A stretch of DNA of 64,000 nucleotides from Burkholderia cepacia GG4 (GTDB taxonomy: Bacteria; Pseudomonadota; Gammaproteobacteria; Burkholderiales; Burkholderiaceae). The position numbers and the translations under genes were made by a program. Under the pieces are notes generated by a model, which had not been told where the DNA came from, did no database searches, and was given only the letters and a program-made list of their open reading frames with translations. The stretch spans positions 3,162,001 to 3,226,000 of the forward strand of contig NC_018513.1 in the NCBI RefSeq assembly GCF_000292915.1, given 5' to 3'. Shown here piece after piece: positions 46,124 to 56,781 of the stretch (its first letter is position 1; each line of letters begins with the position of its first letter).

Positions 46124-47860
46124 TTAGCGCGCGAGCGCGGCGCGGATCTTCTCCGCCACCGTCGCCGCCGCCGTGTCGGCCGGCAGCAGCGTCGCTTCGG
46201 CGTCGCGGCGGCCCTGGTACTCGATCTTGCCGTCCTTCAGGCCGCGCTCGCCGATCACCAGGCGATGCGGCACGCCGATCAGTTCCCAGTCGGCGAACAT
46301 CACGCCCGGGCGCTCACCGCGATCGTCGAGGATCACGTCGATGCCGGCGGCGGCCAGTTCCGCGTACAGCTTGTCGGCGGCCTCGCGGACCATTTCGCTG
46401 CGATCGTAGCCCATCGGGCACAGCACGACCTCGAACGGCGCGATCGACTCGGGCCAGATGATGCCCTTGTCGTCGAAGTTCTGTTCGATCGCCGCGCCGA
46501 GAATCCGCGTGACGCCGACGCCGTAGCAGCCCATCAGCATCGGCTGCGGCTTGCCCGACTCGTCGAGGAACGTCGCGCCCATCGCTTCCGAGTACTTGGT
46601 GCCGAGCTGGAACACGTGGCCGACTTCGATGCCGCGGCAGATGTCGATCACGCCCTTGCCGTCCGGCGATGGATCGCCCTTCTGCACGTTGCGCACGTCG
46701 GCGACGTCCGGTTCCGGCAGATCGCGGCCCCAGTTCACGCCCGCGATGTGATAGTCGACCTCGTTCGCGCCGACGACGAAATCGCTCATGTTCGCGACCG
46801 TGCGATCGGCGATCACCTTCACCGGTTTCTTCGTGCCGACCGGGCCGAGATAGCCCGGCGGCGTGCCGAACCATTCGACGATTTCCTGCTCGGTCGCGAA
46901 GCGATGGTTCTTCAGCCCCGGAAGTTTCGACACCTTGATCTCGTTCAGGTCATGGTCGCCGCGCAGCATCACGAGCCAGATGGTCGGCTCGGCGCCTTCG
47001 TTCTCGGTGGCAAGCACGATCGACTTGATCGTGCGCTCGAGCGGGATCTCCAGCAGCTCGGCGACGGCTTCGCACTTCGCCTTGCCGGGCGTTGCGATCT
47101 TTGCCATCGCTTCGGCCGGTGCGGCACGCTCCGCGATCAGCGGCAGCGCTTCGGCCGCTTCGATGTTCGCCGCGAATTCGGACGACGGGTTGTAGGCGAT
47201 CGCGTCCTCGCCGGTATCGGCGATCACGTGGAATTCGTGCGAGAAGTTGCCGCCGATCGAACCGCTGTCGGCCGCGACCGCACGGAACTCGAGGCCGAGG
47301 CGCGTGAAGATGCGCACGTACGCGTCGTACATCTTGCGATACGACTCGTTCAGGCCCGCCGCGTCCTTGTCGAACGAATACGCGTCCTTCATGATGAATT
47401 CGCGACCGCGCATCACGCCGAAGCGCGGACGGATCTCATCGCGGAACTTCGTCTGGATCTGGTAGAAGTTCACCGGCATCTGCCGATAGCTCTTGATCTG
47501 GTTGCGCGCGATGTCGGTGACGACTTCCTCGTGCGTCGGCCCGATCACGAAGTCGTTGTCCTTGCGGTCCTTGAAACGCAGCAGCTCGGGGCCGTACTGT
47601 TCCCAGCGGCCCGATTCCTGCCACAGCTCGGCCGGTTGCACGGCCGGCATCAGCAGCTCGATGGCGCCTGCCCGGTTCATTTCCTCGCGCACGATGGCTT
47701 CGACCTTGCGAATCGAGCGCAGGCCGACCGGCAGGTAGTTGTAGATGCCGCCGGCGACGCGACGAATCATGCCGGCGCGCACCATCAGCTTGTGGCTGAC
47801 GATCTCTGCGTCGGCCGGTGCTTCTTTGAGGGTGCCGATAAAGAAACGGGAAGCTTTCAT
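46124..47860 (-). CDS. proS: Prolyl-tRNA synthetase, bacterial type
   Basis: Charges tRNA-Pro; one of its tRNAs is encoded at 53.9 kb. 578 aa. Class II motifs: [21 protein letters not shown] (motif 1 region), [26 protein letters not shown] (landmark [10 protein letters not shown], motif 2), and [17 protein letters not shown] (motif 3). An inserted editing domain (~225-380, with [11 protein letters not shown] and [16 protein letters not shown] [13 protein letters not shown]) hydrolyses Ala-tRNA-Pro. The anticodon domain follows. Confidence 0.97.
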   Translation of the reverse strand: MKASRFFIGTLKEAPADAEIVSHKLMVRAGMIRRVAGGIYNYLPVGLRSIRKVEAIVREEMNRAGAIELLMPAVQPAELWQESGRWEQYGPELLRFKDRKDNDFVIGPTHEEVVTDIARNQIKSYRQMPVNFYQIQTKFRDEIRPRFGVMRGREFIMKDAYSFDKDAAGLNESYRKMYDAYVRIFTRLGLEFRAVAADSGSIGGNFSHEFHVIADTGEDAIAYNPSSEFAANIEAAEALPLIAERAAPAEAMAKIATPGKAKCEAVAELLEIPLERTIKSIVLATENEGAEPTIWLVMLRGDHDLNEIKVSKLPGLKNHRFATEQEIVEWFGTPPGYLGPVGTKKPVKVIADRTVANMSDFVVGANEVDYHIAGVNWGRDLPEPDVADVRNVQKGDPSPDGKGVIDICRGIEVGHVFQLGTKYSEAMGATFLDESGKPQPMLMGCYGVGVTRILGAAIEQNFDDKGIIWPESIAPFEVVLCPMGYDRSEMVREAADKLYAELAAAGIDVILDDRGERPGVMFADWELIGVPHRLVIGERGLKDGKIEYQGRRDAEATLLPADTAAATVAEKIRAALAR

Positions 47861-48077
47861 GCGGACGGTTCCAAATACGGCGCCCCCAGGCGGGGCGCCC
47901 GAAAAAGTTTCAAGGTGAAAAAGCTGCGCGCGACGAACGACGATGGCGCAGATGACGTAGCAGACAAATCAGGGACAATTCAGTCGGTGCACCCGCGCGG
48001 ATTCGCTCCGTCACGGTGCGCAGCGCCCGTTATCTGTTTATAATCAAAGCAATTTTAAAGGATTCGAAGGTGGTTGT

Positions 48078-48725
48078 ATGCTGGATCGTGAAGGCTTTCG
48101 CCCGAACGTCGGCATCATCCTCTTGAACGCGCGCAACGAGGTGTTTTGGGGCAAGCGGCTCCGCGAGCATTCCTGGCAGTTTCCTCAAGGTGGGATCAAG
48201 TACGGCGAGACCCCCATGCAGGCGATGTACCGGGAATTGCACGAGGAAACGGGCCTGCATCCGGAACACGTCAAGATAATCGGCCGCACTCGCGACTGGT
48301 TGCGTTACGAGGTGCCTGACAAGTTCATCAAACGCGAAGTACGCGGTCATTACCGCGGCCAGAAGCAGATCTGGTTCCTGCTGCGGATGGTTGGACGCGA
48401 TTGCGACATTTGCTTGCGCGCGACCGATCACCCGGAGTTCGATGCGTGGCGCTGGAACGAGTACTGGGTGCCGCTCGATGCGGTGATCGAGTTCAAGCGG
48501 GATGTCTATCAGTTGGCGCTGACGGAACTGTCGCGCTTCCTGCGCCACCCGGCGCAGCGAGCCGAAAAGCCGCGCGGGCCGCGTCTGTCGCGCTATCCGC
48601 GCGTCATCGGCGTACAGGCCCAGCAGACGCTGACGATTGTCGACACATCGGTAGTCTGTTCGGAGATCGAAGTGGAGGCGAGCACGCTCGACGAGATGCC
48701 GCCCCACGTGATCGTCGGCAAATGA
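48078..48725 (+). CDS. rppH: RNA pyrophosphohydrolase (Nudix)
   Basis: Removes pyrophosphate from 5-prime triphosphate mRNA ends, opening them to RNase E decay. 215 aa. [27 protein letters not shown] and the Nudix box [22 protein letters not shown] are characteristic. The C-terminal ~50 residues (after [14 protein letters not shown]) extend beyond E. coli RppH. A TATAAT at 48040-48045 is a good -10 without a clear -35. Divergent from proS. Confidence 0.95.
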   Translation: MLDREGFRPNVGIILLNARNEVFWGKRLREHSWQFPQGGIKYGETPMQAMYRELHEETGLHPEHVKIIGRTRDWLRYEVPDKFIKREVRGHYRGQKQIWFLLRMVGRDCDICLRATDHPEFDAWRWNEYWVPLDAVIEFKRDVYQLALTELSRFLRHPAQRAEKPRGPRLSRYPRVIGVQAQQTLTIVDTSVVCSEIEVEASTLDEMPPHVIVGK

Positions 48726-48744
48726 CGAGTCGGACTGCATGACC

Positions 48745-48775
48745 GGGCGCGACCTTGGTGTCGCGCCCTTTTTTT
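48745..48775 (+). terminator. Intrinsic terminator between rppH and the CNP1-like gene
   Basis: GGGCGCGAC/GTCGCGCCC (48745-48753, 48760-48768), 6-base loop, seven T. It ends only 15 bases before the next start codon, so it either isolates that gene or sits inside its leader. Confidence 0.88.
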
Positions 48776-48789
48776 ACGAGGAATGCATA

Positions 48790-49347
48790 TTGAAAGCGAT
48801 TGCTCTCGCGCTCGCATCGATTGTCGCGGCGGCCACGCTGGCTGGTTGCGCGAATTCGAAGACGCCGACCAACAAGGATGACAGCGAGTTCGTGTATCTG
48901 CTCGACCGCCAGGGCAGCTGGAAGGAAAACGCGGTCGACACGCTGCCGCCGCTGCCGGAAGCAGGCAACCTCCTGCCGTTCAACGTCTCGCAGAACACGC
49001 CGCTCAAGTTCTCCGTCGATGCGAAGTCGCTCGCGGTCGGCACCGACGGCGTCGTGCGGTACGCAGTCGTGATCACGAGCCCGGCCGGCGCGCGCAACGT
49101 GAACTACGAAGGTATCCGCTGCGACACCTACGAATGGCGTCAGTATGCGGGCCTGAATTCGGATCACGACGGCTGGGACCGCACGGTCGAGAACGACTGG
49201 CGCCGCATCGAGAACGGCGAGCTGAACGCTTACCACTCGGCGCTGTACCAGGACTACTTCTGCTCGAACAAGATGCCGCAGGGCACGACTCAGCAGATCC
49301 TCGAGAACATCCGGTTCCACCGCACGGCGATGAGCCAGCTGCGCTGA
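48790..49347 (+). CDS. CNP1-like lipoprotein
   Basis: 185 aa. The start is TTG 48790 (KAIALALASIVAAATLAGC), with GAGGA 7-8 bases upstream; no ATG fits the signal sequence. Lipobox TLAGC gives a lipidated Cys near residue 20. The mature part matches the CNP1 family named after a Neisseria/cryptic outer-membrane antigen: SEFVYLLDRQGSWKENAVDTLP..., FNVSQNTPLKFSVDAKSL, NYEGIRCDTYEWRQYAG and YQDYFCSNKMP (landmarks). The two late Cys (CDTYEW, YFCSNK) could pair. Function unknown. Confidence 0.78.
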   Translation: MKAIALALASIVAAATLAGCANSKTPTNKDDSEFVYLLDRQGSWKENAVDTLPPLPEAGNLLPFNVSQNTPLKFSVDAKSLAVGTDGVVRYAVVITSPAGARNVNYEGIRCDTYEWRQYAGLNSDHDGWDRTVENDWRRIENGELNAYHSALYQDYFCSNKMPQGTTQQILENIRFHRTAMSQLR

Positions 49348-49375
49348 CCGTGCGACGCGGGCCGCCTGCCCGCCG

Positions 49376-49414
49376 CAATGAAAAAAGCCCGCGCAATGCG
49401 GGCTTTTTTCATTG
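49376..49414. terminator. Bidirectional intrinsic terminator, CNP1-like/proB
   Basis: A 17-bp perfect stem (49376-49392 with 49398-49414) around loop GCAAT; the core is AAAAAAGCCCGC/GCGGGCTTTTTT. It serves both converging transcripts. Confidence 0.92.
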
Positions 49415-49437
49415 TCGTTCGACGCCCCGTCGGACGC

Positions 49438-50556
49438 TTACACCAGCACGAGGTTGTCGCGGTGAATCAGTTCCGGCTCGAGCATGTAGCCGAGCACCGT
49501 CTCGATCTCGCCGCTCGGCTTGCGGTGAATCAGCTTCGTTTCCGCGCTGCTGTAGTTCGTGAGGCCGCGCGCCACTTCACGCCCGTCGGGGCCGACACAC
49601 GCGATCACCTCGCCGCGCGCGAACGCACCCTGCACACCGGTCACGCCGATCGGCAGCAGGCTCTTGCCGCCGGACGTCAGCTTCTCGACCGCGCCCGCAT
49701 CGATCACGACGTGCCCGCGCACCTGCAAGTGATCGGCCATCCACTGCTTGCGCGCCGCCATCCGCGCAGTGCGCGCGATCAGCTGCGTGCCGATCGCCTC
49801 GCCTGCCGCCAGCCGCACCAGCACGTCGGATTCCCGACCGCTCGCGATCACGGTGTTCGCGCCGCTATGCGCCGCGCGTTTCGCCGCGAGGATCTTCGTC
49901 AGCATCCCGCCGCGGCCGAGGCTCGAGCCAGCGCCGCCCGCCATTGCCTCGAGTTCCGGCGCACCCGCGCTGGCCTCCGCGACCAGCGTCGCGTTCGGGT
50001 CCTTGCGCGGATCGGCGGTGAACAGCCCCGACTGATCGGTCAGGATGATCAGCGCATCGCCTTCGATCAGGTTCGCGACGAGCGCACCGAGCGTGTCGTT
50101 GTCGCCGAACTTGATTTCATCGGTGACGACGGTGTCGTTCTCGTTGATGATCGGCACGACGCCGAGCCGCAGCAGCGTGAGCAGCGTCGAACGCGCATTC
50201 AGGTAGCGTTCGCGATCGGCCAGGTCGGCGTGCGTGAGCAGGATCTGCGCGGTGCGGATATCGTGCTCGGTGAAGCGGCTTTCGTAGACTTGCGCGAGCC
50301 CCATCTGGCCGACCGCGGCGGCAGCCTGCAACTCGTCGATCTCGCGCGGACGCTTGCTCCAACCGAGCCGCTGCATCCCTTCGGCAATCGCGCCCGAGCT
50401 GACGAGCACGACTTCCTTGCCCTGCGCGCGCAGCGCGGCGATCTGGGCAGCCCAGCGGCCGATTGCAGCATGATCGAGCCCCTTGCCATCGTTGGTCACG
50501 AGGCTGGAACCCACCTTCACCACCAATCGCTTCGAATCCGCGATGATCGAACGCAT
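49438..50556 (-). CDS. proB: Glutamate 5-kinase
   Basis: First step of proline synthesis: glutamate plus ATP to gamma-glutamyl phosphate. 372 aa: amino-acid kinase domain ([56 protein letters not shown] as landmarks) and a C-terminal PUA domain (~275-365). 90 bases after obg on the same strand. Confidence 0.96.
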   Translation of the reverse strand: MRSIIADSKRLVVKVGSSLVTNDGKGLDHAAIGRWAAQIAALRAQGKEVVLVSSGAIAEGMQRLGWSKRPREIDELQAAAAVGQMGLAQVYESRFTEHDIRTAQILLTHADLADRERYLNARSTLLTLLRLGVVPIINENDTVVTDEIKFGDNDTLGALVANLIEGDALIILTDQSGLFTADPRKDPNATLVAEASAGAPELEAMAGGAGSSLGRGGMLTKILAAKRAAHSGANTVIASGRESDVLVRLAAGEAIGTQLIARTARMAARKQWMADHLQVRGHVVIDAGAVEKLTSGGKSLLPIGVTGVQGAFARGEVIACVGPDGREVARGLTNYSSAETKLIHRKPSGEIETVLGYMLEPELIHRDNLVLV

Positions 50557-50646
50557 CGTGCGCTGTCTCCTGTATCTGATGCCTGCCCGGCCGGGCGCGA
50601 TTGAATTCCGGCACCGGGCGTCATGCCCGGTGCGTTTCGGACTCGC

Positions 50647-51762
<1,116 letters not shown>

Positions 51763-51883
51763 TCACTCCGACCAGTATTTCCGCTATTGTGCCGCGCGCC
51801 GGCGTGCTTGAACAATCTGCCGTTCGGCTGATTGCGCACCGGTTTCGCGACAGCCGCCGGCGCGCACATGCGCCCGGCGGCCA

Positions 51884-51919
51884 AATAAAAAAAGGCCCCG
51901 CGAAGACTGCGGGGCCTTT
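51884..51919 (-). terminator. Intrinsic terminator after rpmA
   Basis: Minus strand: AAAGGCCCCGC/GCGGGGCCTTT (51891-51901, 51909-51919), 7-base loop, then a seven-T run. It parts the ribosomal-protein genes from obg, which therefore needs read-through or a promoter of its own in 51760-51883. Confidence 0.88.
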
Positions 51920-51947
51920 CGGCTACGAAGCCCGTGGGTGCCTGAAC

Positions 51948-52211
51948 TTAGGCAGCCGCCGGGACAACGATGACCAGATGCTTCTTGTCCGCGCCCTTGG
52001 TCGCGAACTTGACGTGACCGTCGACCAGCGCGAACAGGGTGTGATCCTTGCCCATGCCGACGTTCTCGCCTGCGTGCATGCGCGTACCGCGCTGACGCAC
52101 GATGATGCCGCCAGCGTTGATCGCCTGGCCGCCGTACACTTTCACGCCGAGACGCTTCGACTCGGAGTCGCGGCCGTTCCGGGAAGAGCCGCCTGCCTTT
52201 TTGTGTGCCAT
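51948..52211 (-). CDS. rpmA: 50S ribosomal protein L27
   Basis: 87 aa, beginning [20 protein letters not shown], whose N-terminus reaches the peptidyl-transferase centre. [21 protein letters not shown] and [16 protein letters not shown] complete the family pattern. No extra N-terminal peptide needing cleavage (as in Firmicutes) is present. Confidence 0.98.
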
Positions 52212-52235
52212 CTGATTGCTCCTTTACCGAGGCGC

Positions 52236-52547
52236 TTACGCGTTGATCGCGTCGATGCGCAGCTCAGTGTAGTTCTGGCGGTGGCCGCCGTGCTTTTGGT
52301 AGTGCTTCCGGCGACGCATCTTGAAGATGGTGACCTTGGCATGACGACCGTGCGACACAACGGTGGCCTTGACGGAAGCCCCACTGACCAGCGGCGTACC
52401 GAACTTAATCGATTCGCCTTCGCCCACTGCGAGAACCTGGTCGAGCGTGATTTCAGCGTCAATGTCAGCCGGTATCTGTTCTACTTTGAGTTTTTCGCCA
52501 ACGGCAACCTTGTACTGCTTGCCGCCGGTTTTTATGACCGCGTACAT
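52236..52547 (-). CDS. rplU: 50S ribosomal protein L21
   Basis: 103 aa, [20 protein letters not shown] to LRIDAINA; typical length and the [17 protein letters not shown] rRNA-binding stretch. ATG 52547 has a GAGG site. The frame continuing to 52682 is not coding. First gene of rplU-rpmA; 24 bases to rpmA. Confidence 0.98.
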   Translation of the reverse strand: MYAVIKTGGKQYKVAVGEKLKVEQIPADIDAEITLDQVLAVGEGESIKFGTPLVSGASVKATVVSHGRHAKVTIFKMRRRKHYQKHGGHRQNYTELRIDAINA

Positions 52548-52602
52548 TGAGAACCTCACTCTGGATCCAATTTTTCCGCACACCACGCGCGGAAAACACG
52601 TG

Positions 52603-52631
52603 ATTATACATGGGCTTAGCACCCAAGTCAA
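52603..52631 (-). promoter_or_regulatory. Strong sigma-70 promoter of rplU-rpmA
   Basis: Minus strand TTGACT (52631-52626), 17-base spacer, TATAAT (52608-52603), one mismatch from consensus. Start near 52596, leader of about 50 bases. On the opposite strand TATAAT at 52726-52731 may be the -10 of ispB. Confidence 0.88.
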
Positions 52632-52757
52632 AGCCGATCCACGATTGCCGCGCGCGCACCCTGGCCGGACGGCCAAAATCACGGCCCCGGCGCGTCCGAC
52701 AGACCGGCATATCGCGGATTCGACTTATAATCCGCGGCATCACCCATTTCGATCATC

Positions 52758-53753
52758 ATGTCGTCGTCCACCGCCTCCCCCACCCTCAGCGCCGCCCACC
52801 TGCTCGCTCCGATCACCAGCGACATGGAGCAGGTGAATCGCGTTATCCGGCAAAGCCTCGCGTCCGACGTACTGCTGATCAACCAGATCGCCGAGTACAT
52901 CATCGGTGCCGGCGGCAAGCGGCTGCGTCCGGCCCTGCTGCTGCTCGTCGCCGGCGCGCTCGGCGAGACGTCGCACCAGCGGCACGTGCTGGCCGCCGTC
53001 GTCGAGTTCATCCACACGGCCACGCTTCTGCATGACGACGTCGTCGACGAATCCGAACTGCGGCGCGGCCGCCAGACGGCGAACGCGCTGTTCGGCAACG
53101 CGGCGAGCGTACTGGTAGGCGACTACCTCTATTCGCGCTCGTTCGAGATGATGGTCGGCGTCGGCAAGATGCGCGTGATGGAGATTCTGTCGGAAGCGAC
53201 GACGATCATTTCCGAAGGCGAAGTGCTGCAGTTGCTCAACATGCACGACGCGGACGTCGACGAGACCCGCTACATGCAGGTGATCCGCTACAAGACGGCG
53301 AAGCTGTTCGAAGCATCGGCTCGCCTGGGCGCGGTGCTCGCGGGCGCGGATGCGCCGACCGAAGCCGCCGCGGCCGAATACGGCCGCCGGATCGGCACCG
53401 CGTTCCAGATCATGGACGACTGGCTCGACTACGCGGGCACGGCCGAAGCGATGGGCAAGAATGCCGGCGACGACCTGCGCGAAGGCAAACCGACGCTGCC
53501 GCTCATCTATCTGATCGAACGCGGCACGCCCGAACAGTCGGCGCTCGCACGCGAGGCGATCGAACACGGCGGCACCGATCGCTTCGACACGATCTTCGAC
53601 GCGATCACGCGCTCCGGCGCGCTCGACCATACGCTCGAATGCGCGCGCCAGGAAGCACAGGCCGCTGCCGCGGCGATCACCGCGTTCCCCGATTCGATCT
53701 ACAAGGAAAGCCTGCTCGCGTTGTGCTCGTACTCGACATCGCGGCAGTCGTAA
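52758..53753 (+). CDS. ispB: Polyprenyl (octaprenyl) diphosphate synthase
   Basis: Builds the isoprenoid tail of ubiquinone by adding IPP units. 331 aa. First Asp-rich motif LLHDDVVDESELRRG (Asp93, 94, 97), second IMDDWLDYAG (Asp220, 221, 224), and GGKRLRPALLLL. Small residues before the first motif are typical of long-chain synthases; the exact chain length is not readable. Confidence 0.93.
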   Translation: MSSSTASPTLSAAHLLAPITSDMEQVNRVIRQSLASDVLLINQIAEYIIGAGGKRLRPALLLLVAGALGETSHQRHVLAAVVEFIHTATLLHDDVVDESELRRGRQTANALFGNAASVLVGDYLYSRSFEMMVGVGKMRVMEILSEATTIISEGEVLQLLNMHDADVDETRYMQVIRYKTAKLFEASARLGAVLAGADAPTEAAAAEYGRRIGTAFQIMDDWLDYAGTAEAMGKNAGDDLREGKPTLPLIYLIERGTPEQSALAREAIEHGGTDRFDTIFDAITRSGALDHTLECARQEAQAAAAAITAFPDSIYKESLLALCSYSTSRQS

Positions 53754-53902
53754 ACGTGCTGCGAACGAGAGGCGATACCTTGTCTCGAAAAATTTCTTCA
53801 TCAAGGTATTCCCTTTTCGAAAAAACATCGTTATAGTTACGTTCTTGCTTGTGACAACGCAGCGATCTGAACGAAAGCAGCGAAGTCGGAAGAGCAAAAA
53901 AT

Positions 53903-53979
53903 CGGGGTGTAGCTTAGCCTGGTAGAGCGCTACGTTCGGGACGTAGAGGCCGGAGGTTCGAATCCTCTCACCCCGACCA
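53903..53979 (+). tRNA. tRNA-Pro (anticodon CGG)
   Basis: 77 nt. Acceptor CGGGGTG (53903-53909) pairs with CACCCCG (53969-53975); discriminator A, CCA encoded. D-arm GCTTAGCCTGGTAGAGC, anticodon stem CTACG/CGTAG around TTCGGGA with anticodon CGG, and T-arm GGAGGTTCGAATCCTCT (landmark GGTTCGAATCC). It reads CCG codons. The upstream AT-rich stretch has TATAGT at 53832-53837 as a possible -10 with a poor -35. No integrase or repeated tRNA end is seen downstream. Confidence 0.97.
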
Positions 53980-53986
53980 GATTTGA

Positions 53987-54018
53987 AAAACCGTGCACCG
54001 TGTGCACGGTTTTTTTTT
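53987..54018 (+). terminator. Intrinsic terminator of tRNA-Pro
   Basis: AACCGTGCAC/GTGCACGGTT stem (53989-53998 with 54002-54011), 3-base loop, then a long T-run. Directly after the tRNA. Confidence 0.9.
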
Positions 54019-54126
54019 GCCTTCTTGCTGCCCGGTCGCGCAGGCCTCGTGCCATGCGCGACACATCCCGGCCGCCGGCCTCTGCTATATTCCCTCCATC
54101 CCTGTCCTTCACTGCCCTTCTGACGC

Positions 54127-55416
54127 GTGGACCAAATTCCCTTATGGGCGCAAATCAGCGCCGTCTTCCTGCTTCTCCTCTGCTCCAGCTTCTTTTCCAT
54201 TTCCGAGACCGCGATGATGGCGCTCAACCGTCATCGGCTGAAGCATCTCGCCGGCCAGGGCGTGCTCGGCGCGAAAACCACGCAGGGCCTCCTCACTCGC
54301 ACGGACCTGCTGCTCAGCGTGATCCTGATCGGCAACAACCTGTTCAACACGATCATCCCGGTCCTGACCACGTCGCTCGCGCTGCACACGTTCGGCCGTA
54401 ACAACGTCGCGCTGTCGATCGCGACCGGCATCGTCGCGTTCCTGATCATCGTGTTCGCGGAAATCGCGCCGAAGATCGTCGGCGCGACTTTTCCCGAGCG
54501 CATCGCGCTGCCCGCGAGTCTCGTGATCGCGCCGCTGATGCGCGTATTCAAGCCTGTCGTCTGGTTCGTCAACGCGCTCGCGAACGGCGTGCTCTGGGTG
54601 CTGCGCATCAACACGAAGAAGGGCCGCGACCAGCGCATGTCGGCCGACGAGCTGCGCGCGATCGTGCTCGAGTCGAGCAGCTTCATGCCGACCAAGCACC
54701 GCAGCATCCTGCTCAACCTGTTCGACCTCGAGAACATCACGGTCGACGACGTGATGGTGCCGCGCCGGCAGATCGAGTCGCTCAACTTCTACGCGCCGCT
54801 CGACGACGTCCTGCATCAGCTCGAGACCTGCTATCACAACCGGTTGGTCGTCTACGAAGGCGATATCGACAAGGTGCTCGGCGTGCTGCACGTCCGCAAG
54901 ACGCTCACCGCGCTGCACAACCAGGACTTCGACCGCGAAACGCTGCGCACGCTGCTCGCCGAACCGTACTACGTGCCGTTGGGCACGCCGGTCGTTCAGC
55001 AGCTCCAGTATTTCCAGGAAAGCCGGCAGCGCACCGCGCTCGTCGTCAACGAGTACGGCGAACTCGAGGGGCTCGTCACGCCCGAGGACATCATCGAGGA
55101 ACTGATCGGCGAATTCACGACGTCGATGCCGCGCGGCGAACGCGCGGGCGGCTGGGACGAGAACGGCGAATGCATCGTCGCCGCCAGCATGCCGCTGCGC
55201 GAACTGAACCGCTGGCTGCACCTGCAACTGCCGACCGACGGCCCGAAGACGCTGAACGGCCTGATCCTCGAGATCCTCGAGGAAATTCCGGAAGGCGACG
55301 TGTGCGTGAAAATCCGCGACGTGATGCTCGAGGTGATGCGCAGCGACGATCAGGCAGTACGCACCGTCAAGCTCTTCAAGCCGCGCGGCACGCGCGCACG
55401 CACCGCCGCACGCTAG
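54127..55416 (+). CDS. CNNM/CorC-HlyC family transporter
   Basis: 429 aa. N-terminal DUF21 (CNNM) membrane domain, ~1-180, with SSFFSISETAMMALNRHRL and GNNLFNTIIPVLTTSLA; then two CBS repeats (~195-330: VDDVMVPRRQIESL, VYEGDIDKVLGVLHVRK) and a C-terminal CorC/HlyC domain (~345-420). Such proteins are linked to magnesium or cobalt efflux; hemolysin is a historical name. Start GTG 54127; no ATG fits. Confidence 0.88.
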   Translation: MDQIPLWAQISAVFLLLLCSSFFSISETAMMALNRHRLKHLAGQGVLGAKTTQGLLTRTDLLLSVILIGNNLFNTIIPVLTTSLALHTFGRNNVALSIATGIVAFLIIVFAEIAPKIVGATFPERIALPASLVIAPLMRVFKPVVWFVNALANGVLWVLRINTKKGRDQRMSADELRAIVLESSSFMPTKHRSILLNLFDLENITVDDVMVPRRQIESLNFYAPLDDVLHQLETCYHNRLVVYEGDIDKVLGVLHVRKTLTALHNQDFDRETLRTLLAEPYYVPLGTPVVQQLQYFQESRQRTALVVNEYGELEGLVTPEDIIEELIGEFTTSMPRGERAGGWDENGECIVAASMPLRELNRWLHLQLPTDGPKTLNGLILEILEEIPEGDVCVKIRDVMLEVMRSDDQAVRTVKLFKPRGTRARTAAR

Positions 55417-55498
55417 CCGAACGGCCGACTGTCGGCGCCGCTCGCGATACGCGACCATTTGCAGGTCACGATCAACAGGCGGCCGAGTGCCGGCTCAC

Positions 55499-56776
55499 AT
55501 GCATTTCCCTGCTCCCGGGGCGCCGCTGCATGCGCAGCGGCCGCCCGTCCCGTCCGACGCGTCGCCCGCCGACGCGCCCCGCCCGCTCGATGCGACGCAA
55601 CTCGACGATTCACCCGCCGTACGGCTGCTGACCGACACGCTTCATGCCGCACGCGTGCGCGACGCATCCGACGTCCACGTCGAACCCTTCGAAGCCGGCT
55701 GGCGCATCCGCCTGCGCATCGACGGCATGCTGCACGAACACGCGCGACCGCCCGCTCATCTGCGCGACGCGCTCGTGACGCGGATCAAGGTGCTGTCACG
55801 CATGGACATCGCCGAACGCCGGCTCCCGCAGGACGGCCGGCTGCGCATCGCGGTCGACGGCGGCATGCGCGGCGACTACCGGGTCAGCTCGCTGCCCACG
55901 CTGTTCGGCGAGAAGCTCGTGCTGCGCCGCCTCGAAACGCTGCCGCCCGACCTCACGCTCGCGCGACTCGGCTTCGACGCGCGGCAAGCCGCCGCGATGG
56001 AGGCCGCGATACGCGCACCGCACGGTCTCGTGCTCGTCACCGGCCCGACCGGCAGCGGCAAGACGCTGTCGCTCTACTGCGCGCTGCAGATGCTCGACCG
56101 CGACGCGCATAACGTATGCACGGTCGAGGATCCGGCCGAGATTCAGCTCGACGGAATCAACCAGGTCGGCGTCGCCGAAAAGGCCGGGCTCACCTTCGCC
56201 ACCGCGCTGCGCGCGCTGCTGCGGCAGGATCCGGACGTCATCATGGTCGGCGAGATTCGTGATGCGGAGACGGCCGACGTCGCGATCAAGGCCGCGCAGA
56301 CGGGCCACCTCGTGCTGTCGACGCTGCACACGAACGACGCGCCGGCCGCCGTCGCGCGACTGCTCGACATCGGCGTCGCACCGTACAACCTCGCGGCCGC
56401 GTTGCGCCTCGTCACCGCGCAACGCCTCGTTCGACGCCTGTGCACCGCATGTCGAGCGCATTCGGACGCGCCGCTGCGCGTGCTGCGCGAATCCGGCTGC
56501 GATACGGCAGCCCTGGAGGCCGGATGGCGCCCGTTCGTCGCACGCGGCTGTGCCGCCTGTCACGGCATCGGTTATCGAGGCCGGATCGGCCTGCATCAGA
56601 CGATGCCGGTTTCATCGGAGATGGCGGAGCGCATCGTCGCGCGCGCAAGCGTTGGTGCACTCGCGCAACGCGCGGCGGCCGAGGGCGTGCGCAATCTGCG
56701 CGCCGCGGCACTCGCGCATGTTCGCGACGGCACGACGAGCGTGGCGGAAGCGCTGGCCGCGACGCCGGACGCGTGA
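55499..56776 (+). CDS. pilB: Type IV pilus assembly ATPase PilB/GspE family, short form
   Basis: Hexameric ATPase powering pilin polymerisation at the inner membrane. Taken from ATG 55499 it has 425 aa (GTG 55487 is possible). N2-like domain ~40-160 (ASDVHVEPFEAGWRIRLRIDG, RMDIAERRLPQDGR), Walker A VTGPTGSGKT (182-189), Walker B DVIMVGEIRDAETADVA, and the zinc-binding LCTACRAH...GCAACHGIGYRGR pair of CxxC. PilB proteins usually have ~560 aa; the N-terminal MshEN-type domain is missing and replaced by ~40 Pro/Ala-rich residues. Next are pilC and pilD; no pilin gene is in the window. Confidence 0.88.
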   Translation: MHFPAPGAPLHAQRPPVPSDASPADAPRPLDATQLDDSPAVRLLTDTLHAARVRDASDVHVEPFEAGWRIRLRIDGMLHEHARPPAHLRDALVTRIKVLSRMDIAERRLPQDGRLRIAVDGGMRGDYRVSSLPTLFGEKLVLRRLETLPPDLTLARLGFDARQAAAMEAAIRAPHGLVLVTGPTGSGKTLSLYCALQMLDRDAHNVCTVEDPAEIQLDGINQVGVAEKAGLTFATALRALLRQDPDVIMVGEIRDAETADVAIKAAQTGHLVLSTLHTNDAPAAVARLLDIGVAPYNLAAALRLVTAQRLVRRLCTACRAHSDAPLRVLRESGCDTAALEAGWRPFVARGCAACHGIGYRGRIGLHQTMPVSSEMAERIVARASVGALAQRAAAEGVRNLRAAALAHVRDGTTSVAEALAATPDA

Positions 56777-56781
56777 TCGCG

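Noticed and set aside
53903..53979. tRNA-Pro as a possible integration site
   Set aside because: No duplicated tRNA 3' end, integrase or change of composition follows; the next gene is a core transporter.
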